A stretch of 64,000 nt of DNA from Haloarcula marismortui ATCC 43049 (GTDB lineage Archaea > Halobacteriota > Halobacteria > Halobacteriales > Haloarculaceae). The position numbers and the translations under genes are program-made. Below are positions 58,946 to 64,000 of this stretch, in pieces (within the stretch, counting starts at the first letter, position 1; each line of letters starts with the position of its first letter). The stretch covers positions 62,001 to 126,000 of the forward strand of contig NC_006397.1 in assembly GCF_000011085.1 (NCBI RefSeq), given 5' to 3'. The notes under the pieces are model-generated. The model was given only the letters and a program-made list of their open reading frames with translations, did no database searches and was not told the DNA's origin.

Positions 58946-58997
58946 CAGCAGACATTACTACCGGCGGGAGGTTGAGGACCTGTATGACGTGGAGTGA
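58944..58997 (+). repeat. Partial copy of the 3' end of the 55242 gene
   Basis: SSRHYYRREVEDLYDVE, then TGA, matches SSQDYYRRSVEDLYDPS at 55632-55682. It starts at the kinase stop codon, so the kinase gene sits between two copies of one gene's end. Confidence 0.65.
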
Positions 58998-59050
58998 AAA
59001 CAGCGATTTCATACCAATCTGCTCATATATGTAATATTGTAACCGCGAAT

Positions 59051-59323
59051 ATGCACGGCCTGACAGCATTTCAACGAGACTTATTGTTCGTAGTCGCTGG
59101 AAAATCCAAACCCGCTGGTGTCGCAATCAAAGACGAAATTGAAGAATATTACGAGAAGAAGATTCATTACGGCCGACTTTATCCAAATCTGGATACGCTC
59201 ATCGACAAAGGTCTCGTCGAGAAAGAGAAGAAAGACGGACGGACGAATGGCTACATAATCACCAATCGTGGGCGTCGAGAGCTTCAAGCCCGGTGCGACT
59301 GGGAGAATAAGTACTACAACTGA
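59051..59323 (+). CDS. PadR-type winged-helix regulator (phiH1 repressor-like)
   Basis: A 90-residue protein: MHGLTAFQRDLLFVVAGKSK, KDEIEEYYEKKIHYGRLYPN, LDTLIDKGLVEKEKKDGRTN, YIITNRGRRELQ. About 65 percent identical to the product of 60650. Binds DNA as a dimer; likely controls an integrated element. Confidence 0.82.
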   Translation: MHGLTAFQRDLLFVVAGKSKPAGVAIKDEIEEYYEKKIHYGRLYPNLDTLIDKGLVEKEKKDGRTNGYIITNRGRRELQARCDWENKYYN

Positions 59324-59351
59324 CCAGATTCACGACTGTCGGCAGGCCAGA

Positions 59352-59380
59352 TTTTGTGACTCTCTGGTGGCTGAGAGAGT
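59352..59380 (+). promoter_or_regulatory. Shared leader element, copy 10
   Basis: TTTTGTG at 59352-59358; ACTCTCT (59359-59365) pairs with AGAGAGT (59374-59380) around GGTGGCTG; the ATG follows with no gap. The arms differ from copy 9 at the outer pairs but still match each other. Confidence 0.7.
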
Positions 59381-60204
59381 ATGGCTTCGCCACAGATCGA
59401 CGTCGACGAGATTGTTGCAACGCTTGAGCAAATTCGCCAGCGCGGGCACAGCGCCCACACAGTCTTCCGAGACTGGGTCAACCTTATGATGTTCGCACTG
59501 CAGGACCGAGACGACCCGTATCTGGAGATCGTCGATGACTATCGCGAGCGCGGCGACATGGACTATCCAGACGAACAGCGCTCGGTCGACCTCTTCGCCA
59601 AGGCGTTCGGTCAGCTCCAAGAACGGATGGCGGCCACCGATGCTGACGTTCTGGGTGCTGTGTACGAGGAGTATGGAATGTCCAGCGACGCTTTCGGTCA
59701 GCACTTCACACCGCACTCTGTTTGCAGACGATGGCCGAAATCGCCGGCGTCGGAGACGAGAATGATACTGAGGACCGACAGACAGTTTGTGACCCAGCCT
59801 GTGGGAGCGGTCGAACACTGCTGGTCGCCGGTCGAAAGCAGCCAGACGCCCTGTTTGTCGGGCAAGATAAGGACCCACTCTGTGCCCGAATGACGGCACT
59901 GAACTGCTGTTTCCTGAATCTGGATGCCTACGTTATTCAGGGCGACTCACTGACTGTCGAGTTCCAGCGAGCGTGGCAGACGTCGTACTCTTCGCTGGGT
60001 GGGAACGTTCGCGAGCTAGACGACGAGAAGGTCGAAGAGCTTCACGAGTGGGTGACCGACGCCTTCGAGAATACGGTTGAGGCGGAGAACCGGTCCAGTC
60101 CAGCGCAGGGGGCAGATACGGACTCGGAAGGTCGAACACCTCCGGTCACGTCGTCCGTTCCGAGTGAGCAGGCTAGTCTGGGTGCGTTCGAGAGCAGCGA
60201 TTGA
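59381..60204 (+). pseudogene. N6-adenine DNA methylase-like gene, frameshifted
   Basis: The first frame (59381 to about 59730) reads IDVDEIVATLEQIRQRGHSA, YEEYGMSSDAFGQHFTPHSV, the HsdM-like N-terminal part. After a loss of about 1 nt near 59725 the second frame gives TMAEIAGVGDEN, DPACGSGRTLLVAG (motif I, SAM binding), LFVGQDKDPLCARMTALNC, YVIQGDSLTVEFQ. The catalytic NPPF/Y motif is not present even where the sequence is in frame. So it is doubly impaired, or is a non-catalytic type kept in haloarchaeal plasmids. It carries leader copy 10. Confidence 0.75.
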
Positions 60205-60210
60205 GGGCTG

Positions 60211-60267
60211 TTTTGTGTGCCCCAGTCGGGTGCGGGGCGGTCCAGTGAGAGCGTCCCGAGGAAAACC
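60211..60267 (+). promoter_or_regulatory. Shared leader element, copy 11 (long form)
   Basis: TTTTGTG at 60211-60217; GCCCC (60219-60223) pairs with GGGGC (60234-60238) around AGTCGGGTGC; then GGTCCAGTGAGAGCGTCCCG and ATG 60268. Nearly the same as copy 1. Confidence 0.7.
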
Positions 60268-60534
60268 ATGTCAGAAGAATCAGACACAGAGCCGGATGCG
60301 GCTCCAGACTCAGTTGAAAAGGTCGAACGAACGGACTTTGGGTGCAGTATGGAGGCCCGGATGAAACGAGGAACCGGGACGCGAGACGAAGACAGTATGA
60401 CGATCAAGTCGAAGGGTGAGACTGCCGAGGAGACGATTGCGGAGTTTTACAAGCTCCTAGAAGAGTACGACCAGGAGATCAGTGGTCGGCTTCGGGATGT
60501 TCAGCCCGAGGAGGACGAGGCAGGCGAGGATTAA
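60268..60534 (+). CDS. Small acidic protein, DUF7389-like
   Basis: An 88-residue protein: MSEESDTEPDAAPDSVEKVE, RTDFGCSMEARMKRGTGTRD, EDSMTIKSKGETAEETIAEF, YKLLEEYDQEISGRLRDVQP. The RTD-G-S-xAxMKRGTGTRDED core is common in haloarchaeal mobile DNA; I recall it as DUF7389 but am not certain. Predicted beta-hairpin plus helix. It carries the shared leader. Confidence 0.65.
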   Translation: MSEESDTEPDAAPDSVEKVERTDFGCSMEARMKRGTGTRDEDSMTIKSKGETAEETIAEFYKLLEEYDQEISGRLRDVQPEEDEAGED

Positions 60535-60649
60535 CACTAGTTTACAATCAGATTTCAGCCGTTTTCGAAACCGGTTCTAGCCATCAATGCGTCTGGATTT
60601 TAGTCAATTTCATTAGACTTAACGGCGCAAAGTTGTTAGATATCCTGAA

Positions 60650-60937
60650 ATGTTTGACCTCACCAGTTTTCAACGTGACCTGCTGTATGTGGTGTACGGT
60701 CTAGACGGCCCACATGGCCTCGCAATCAAAGAGGAGATGGAGGAATACTATGAGGGAGAAATCCATCATGGGAGGCTGTACCCGAGCCTTGACACACTTG
60801 CCGACAAAGGGCTCATTGAGAAGGCACAAAAAGACAGACGAACCAACATCTACTCAGTCGCGCGACGTGGCGAACGAGAGATAGCTGCTCGAAACGAGTG
60901 GGAACAACAGTACGGAACGAGTGAGCTTTCTGGATAA
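60650..60937 (+). CDS. PadR-type winged-helix regulator (phiH1 repressor-like)
   Basis: A 95-residue protein: MFDLTSFQRDLLYVVYGLDG, IKEEMEEYYEGEIHHGRLYP, SLDTLADKGLIEKAQKDRRT, YSVARRGEREIAARNEWEQQ. Closely related to 59051-59323. Two such regulators 1.3 kb apart, one on each side of the methylase, suggest two stacked elements. Confidence 0.82.
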   Translation: MFDLTSFQRDLLYVVYGLDGPHGLAIKEEMEEYYEGEIHHGRLYPSLDTLADKGLIEKAQKDRRTNIYSVARRGEREIAARNEWEQQYGTSELSG

Positions 60938-61203
60938 CTGTCAACGCGCCTGATTTTGATCCGACTCTGAATGGCCACGCCGCAGTCGAGATCGAGAACG
61001 TGGTTCACGCGGACGTCTCAAAATCGCGAGGTAAGAGGATAGGTAAAGCAGCCACAGCGTGTGTATCAAAGCGATAACCCCGGCTGTCACTAACTCAGGA
61101 CAGGCATCATCGCTGGAGAGTCCATATCGTATTCTAAGTCTGCAGGATTACACCACGTCGAACCCTCGCTAAGGACACTGTCACTCGCGGCCTTCGTCAC
61201 TGC
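60938..61203. other. Gap before the toxin operon end
   Basis: About 270 nt. Near 60950 a short frame (NAPDFDPTLNGHAAVEIENV) looks like a gene fragment. Nothing else was recognised. Confidence 0.35.
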
Positions 61204-61758
61204 TTACAGCAGCTTCGCTTCGATGTACTGGTCGATATTCTCATTGTCGTCGAGTTCGTTCAGCGTGTCCAGCGCTCCTTCCATCGAGCCGAGGTCGTCT
61301 GCCGTGAAGTCGTCCTGCCGGGCTACCCGCCCCAGACTCACGAGGAGCTTGATTTTGTTCACGTCCGTCTCAAGACGCATCACTTTCGTCACGACGCTCT
61401 CGTTGTCGGGGTCGTCCAGTCGGACGAACGCCGGCGGGATTACGTCCCGAAGCAACGCCGAGACGTAGAGGTTGTCGTCGGTAGCGTCGCTGGGAACGTC
61501 AGCGAGCATCTGCTTGATTACTGAGTGGCGGTCGTCGGAGTCAGCGTAAACGACGTTACGGACGAATTGTCCCGAGTCGACGCGGCGCAGGTCTCGGTCC
61601 TCATTGACTTGGACACGAATCAGTTCTAGAATCTCGTTCGGGAACTCTGTGCTAATGTCGTCGCGGTGGACACACACGTCTGCACCGTACTCACCGATGT
61701 CGAGAGCGGCGAAGGGGTCGCCGAGGGTAACTGAATTCGGTCCACTAGCATCAGTCAC
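61204..61758 (-). CDS. Third gene of the toxin operon, possible immunity protein
   Basis: A 184-residue acidic helical protein: FAALDIGEYGADVCVHRDDI, LELIRVQVNEDRDLRRVDSG, DVIPPAFVRLDDPDNESVV, KIKLLVSLGRVARQDDFTAD. Its start overlaps the stop of the gene before it (ATGA). No known immunity fold was recognised; placement alone suggests the role. Confidence 0.6.
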   Translation of the reverse strand: MTDASGPNSVTLGDPFAALDIGEYGADVCVHRDDISTEFPNEILELIRVQVNEDRDLRRVDSGQFVRNVVYADSDDRHSVIKQMLADVPSDATDDNLYVSALLRDVIPPAFVRLDDPDNESVVTKVMRLETDVNKIKLLVSLGRVARQDDFTADDLGSMEGALDTLNELDDNENIDQYIEAKLL

Positions 61759-62405
61759 GCGTCATCACCGTCCAGAAGATGTTTATCGAGTGGATGGTCC
61801 CGACTTACATCGGCCCACGGCTCCTGTGTCTTGATCAGGAGCACAGCACCAGTGTCGAGCTGGTCAACTTTCCAGGCTGGTGAAGCCGAAATTCGATCTG
61901 TCCACCCAAACTGGTCTATGAGTGAGGGGGAATAGACGCTTAGCCAGGGAAGACGTTCTATCTCGAATACCCCCTCAGTTGGCATTATTTCGAGTGGTGA
62001 TGGGCGAACATCCTTCACTGGATGTCCAACCGATACGTAGTCGGGTTCGAGTGCAATTGAGAGCCGGCGTATTAGATCAACGAACGTTGCTGTGTATCCC
62101 TCGTACTGATCGCCGTGTTCGTCGGTTCCCACCAGGTAGCGTGCGCTAGTACTCAAGCCCAGAAAACGCTTTAACCGACGTTCAATCTTGTCATCCGGTT
62201 CAAATCGTATCCGAAATTCCGTCTCATCGGCGTGCAGAAGGAGCACATCGCCGAGACCGATATCAGTTGCTGTAGCAGGTTCGTCGCCATCCCAACTGTA
62301 AGGCAGCTCTGCGTGGTCGGCGACGCTCAGTACCTCGTTGAGGACGTGTTCTACCCCGTTCGGGTCCCAGGTGTAGAAGCCCGCCTGTGCAACACCTTCC
62401 ATCAT
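61755..62405 (-). CDS. Second gene of the toxin operon, probable immunity protein
   Basis: A 216-residue acidic protein: EHVLNEVLSVADHAELPYSW, DIGLGDVLLLHADETEFRIR, DLIRRLSIALEPDYVSVGHP, LPWLSVYSPSLIDQFGWTD. The alpha/beta layout with a late LPWLSVYSP strand resembles the Imm52-like or SMI1-type immunity proteins in style only. It overlaps the toxin gene stop by 4 nt (ATGA), so toxin and immunity would be made in step. Confidence 0.6.
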   Translation of the reverse strand: MMEGVAQAGFYTWDPNGVEHVLNEVLSVADHAELPYSWDGDEPATATDIGLGDVLLLHADETEFRIRFEPDDKIERRLKRFLGLSTSARYLVGTDEHGDQYEGYTATFVDLIRRLSIALEPDYVSVGHPVKDVRPSPLEIMPTEGVFEIERLPWLSVYSPSLIDQFGWTDRISASPAWKVDQLDTGAVLLIKTQEPWADVSRDHPLDKHLLDGDDA

Positions 62406-63616
62406 GAGGTCTCTACCTCGTTGAAACGTTTGAACGTTACTTCGACACCGTCGAAGTTGGATTCAACCTGGTCGCCGAGATCACGGAGTGACTCCGCACC
62501 GCTCAGCTGCCCGGAAAGACTACGCTGGACTTCTGGGGCGAATGCCGTATCGGCATCTTGCCGAACCACAACGACAATTTCGTCTTGACCGCTGGCACCG
62601 AACGTGTTGAGCTTTGTTCTGAGGTCATCAAGTGAGTCAGCAGTTTCCTCGTACGCTCTCGGGAACTCTGCAAAGGGTTCGTAATCCAAGTTCTTCACCT
62701 CGTAGGCCGGACCGCCATCGATATCGCTATCGATGTCAGTGTTACTGTTGTAATCACTCGACTGCAGGGAATCGGTTTCCCAACTGCTATCCTCTCTAAT
62801 CTGCTTGTCCATCTCGAGGTCGTTGGCGTCGATATCGTCTCTGTCCAAGAGGTCTGAGTTTACCTCTACTTCACCGTCGAGCCCTTTCATGTTCGAGCTT
62901 ATATCGTCGCCAGAGCTGCTTGTACCTCTGTTGATAGCGTCGTCGAGACCGTCGACATCGTTCTGGTCGAGGTCATCGATGTCGTCCTGTATGTCCCTGA
63001 CATCGCGGCCATAACTTTTGTCGCTGTAGGTATCGTAGGCCCTTACCAGGTCATCAACCTCCCCGTCAGTCAGAACACTATCGCTGCCGTCACTGAGATC
63101 AGTTGCGTCGTTGGTGACCGAGACACCGTCAGTGCCCTCGCTCTCGATGAGATTGGTGGCTGAATCCTGTGCGTCCCCGTCTAGCTCGTTGATAGATCGG
63201 CGGACATCGTCGACGCTGTCGGCATCAAGGTCTCCGTCGACATTCACAAGGGCATCCTGCAGGTCATCCTCTACGTCATCCGGAAGATCGGGACAGCTTC
63301 CACCGCTCTGTGCGAGGGTCGACGGCGGCGTTGCGACCGAGTGATACCGGTCAGTGCGAAGCGACCCCGCACGACCGAGCGACGGCGCACTTCTGGCCCC
63401 ACAGGGTGAGACCACAGCATCGAACGTATCCGAGTCCGTGCGCCCGGCGAAGTCGGCCGCGTCGTCGCCGTTGCGCGCCAACATCTCGTCGAACTCCGCC
63501 TTTCCATCCGCATCTAAACTGTCGTAGCGGGTGAGTGCCGTCGTGAGTTCATCGCTGTCGACCTCGCCGCTCTCGTAAGCTCGAACGAACCGGCGTTGGG
63601 TCGCAGCGTCGTCCAT
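62402..63616 (-). CDS. Polymorphic-toxin-like protein with C-terminal nuclease-type domain (5' part irregular)
   Basis: 404 codons from the ATG at 63616. The first two thirds are Asp-rich helical repeats (DDVEDDLQDALVNVDGDLDA, DDVRRSINELDGDAQD, SYGRDVRDIQDDIDDLDQND), like a stalk. The last 110 residues are different: DIDGGPAYEVKNLDYEPFAE, SLDDLRTKLNTFGASGQDEI, VVVVRQDADTAFAPEVQRSL. The D...ExK set (Asp, then Glu-Val-Lys) after Gly-Gly is the core of PD-(D/E)xK nucleases and of restriction-endonuclease-like toxin tips. A Gly/Arg/Ser patch (SPCGARSAPSLGRAG, 63300-63420) may be a small insertion. The gene is the first of an ATGA-coupled operon with two likely immunity genes. Confidence 0.6.
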   Translation of the reverse strand: MDDAATQRRFVRAYESGEVDSDELTTALTRYDSLDADGKAEFDEMLARNGDDAADFAGRTDSDTFDAVVSPCGARSAPSLGRAGSLRTDRYHSVATPPSTLAQSGGSCPDLPDDVEDDLQDALVNVDGDLDADSVDDVRRSINELDGDAQDSATNLIESEGTDGVSVTNDATDLSDGSDSVLTDGEVDDLVRAYDTYSDKSYGRDVRDIQDDIDDLDQNDVDGLDDAINRGTSSSGDDISSNMKGLDGEVEVNSDLLDRDDIDANDLEMDKQIREDSSWETDSLQSSDYNSNTDIDSDIDGGPAYEVKNLDYEPFAEFPRAYEETADSLDDLRTKLNTFGASGQDEIVVVVRQDADTAFAPEVQRSLSGQLSGAESLRDLGDQVESNFDGVEVTFKRFNEVETS

Positions 63617-64000
63617 CTGCAGGAGCGCGTCGGCGGCGTCCTGATCGCTTTCCGCCAGATCGTTGAGCGCGCGACGCCCACTGGGTCCGGTGTTCTCGAA
63701 GAGGTCGGTAGCCTTCAGCGTCGGGTCGTCGATGTCAGTGTCGCCGAGGTAGTCCTTGCCATCGCTGTCGAGTTGGTCGAACTGCTCGGTGGTCTGCTGG
63801 CGGCGCGGCCCGGGATGTCGTTGAGCTTCGCGCTCATGCGCCCGGTCGGCACGTCCGCGTCGGGGACCGAGTCGTCGAGTTTCCCAGCCCGCCGTAGTGC
63901 CGTCGGCTTGACGCCGTTTGGCACTCTGTCGGGTACCGCCGAGTCGGCGGCGTCGACCAGCCGTCTGAGCTTCGATGAACTACTCAGTCCCTTCTGGAGG
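63617..64000 (-). pseudogene. Upstream part of the toxin-like gene, frameshifted and cut by the window edge
   Basis: In the toxin frame, codons up to about 63795 continue the protein (TTEQFDQLDSDGKDYLGDTD, DLFENTGPSGRRALNDLAES). Further up, the same frame turns Arg/Gln-rich, while another frame (63715-63924 and beyond) reads PNGVKPTALRRAGKLDDSVP, GRMSAKLNDIPGR. A frameshift near 63800 thus separates the stalk from an N-terminal region that runs out of the window. The large protein may therefore be a remnant, or the toxin part may be expressed from the ATG at 63616. Confidence 0.5.

Noticed and set aside
3401-60267. Leader elements as a metabolite riboswitch
   Set aside because: The stems are too small (4-7 bp with an 8-12 nt loop) to form a known ligand pocket, and the genes behind share no pathway.

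Overview
The window is haloarchaeal, most like Haloarcula or a close relative. The evidence is an acidic predicted proteome, Tat-dependent lipoproteins with an RR motif and a Gly-Cys lipobox, a halocyanin, TATA boxes about 30 nt from start codons, and ISH1-, ISH3- and ISH8-type insertion sequences. No rRNA gene and no CRISPR array were seen. One tRNA-like gene was found. The left half reads as chromosomal metabolic and regulatory genes with small insertions. The right half (about 28-64 kb) is an accessory region dense in toxin-antitoxin pairs, IS remnants, gene fragments and small membrane or zinc proteins.

Layout. 0-3.2 kb: a partial membrane protein, a winged-helix/DUF7521-like membrane pair, a family-2 glycosyltransferase, and a zinc-ribbon/membrane pair. 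3.4-6.3 kb: plasmid-type genes and a UPF0175/PIN toxin-antitoxin pair. 6.6-9.5 kb: a signalling cluster of two sensor-domain membrane proteins, two DUF7521-like proteins and two winged-helix regulators. 9.5-10.5 kb: decayed DNA including an ISH3 remnant. 10.6-19.7 kb: two aldehyde dehydrogenases, a winged-helix regulator, a copper amine oxidase-like lipoprotein, a halocyanin and another lipoprotein; a complete 1193-bp IS with a passenger membrane gene interrupts this cluster. 20.9-27.8 kb: inositol monophosphatase, a complete sugar-type ABC importer, and a secreted phosphatidylinositol phospholipase C-like protein with a ricin-type lectin domain.

28-34 kb holds a coiled-coil plasmid-type protein, a coupled string of small genes, a PadR-type regulator, an amidase, an odd tRNA-Lys(TTT) and a radical SAM fragment. 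34-53 kb is a mosaic in which pieces of one two-gene unit (here gene A and gene B) recur at least seven times. Different cargo genes lie between the pieces: lipoprotein and regulator, membrane proteins, HicBA, Doc, a histidine kinase, RHH/PIN. Two related cassettes appear to use the same break point inside gene B. 53-61 kb has a 5'-truncated TFB, RHH/RelE, a SWIM zinc-finger protein, a 964-aa histidine kinase, two PadR-type regulators and a frameshifted N6 methylase. 61.2-64 kb (minus strand) is a three-gene, ATGA-coupled operon that looks like a polymorphic nuclease toxin followed by immunity-type genes.

The most unusual signal is a short 5' element found eleven times. TTTTGTG is followed directly by a dyad whose arms change together from copy to copy (for example TTCTCT/AGAGAA against ACTCTCT/AGAGAGT). 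Each intact copy ends just upstream of a start codon of an otherwise unrelated accessory gene. This looks like a shared structured leader or promoter of a haloarchaeal mobile gene pool. Other leads are the repeated unit with its cargo, the two gene-B cassettes, the nuclease toxin operon, and the amine oxidase and phosphoinositide clusters. All functions are inferred from reading the sequence; no database search was run.
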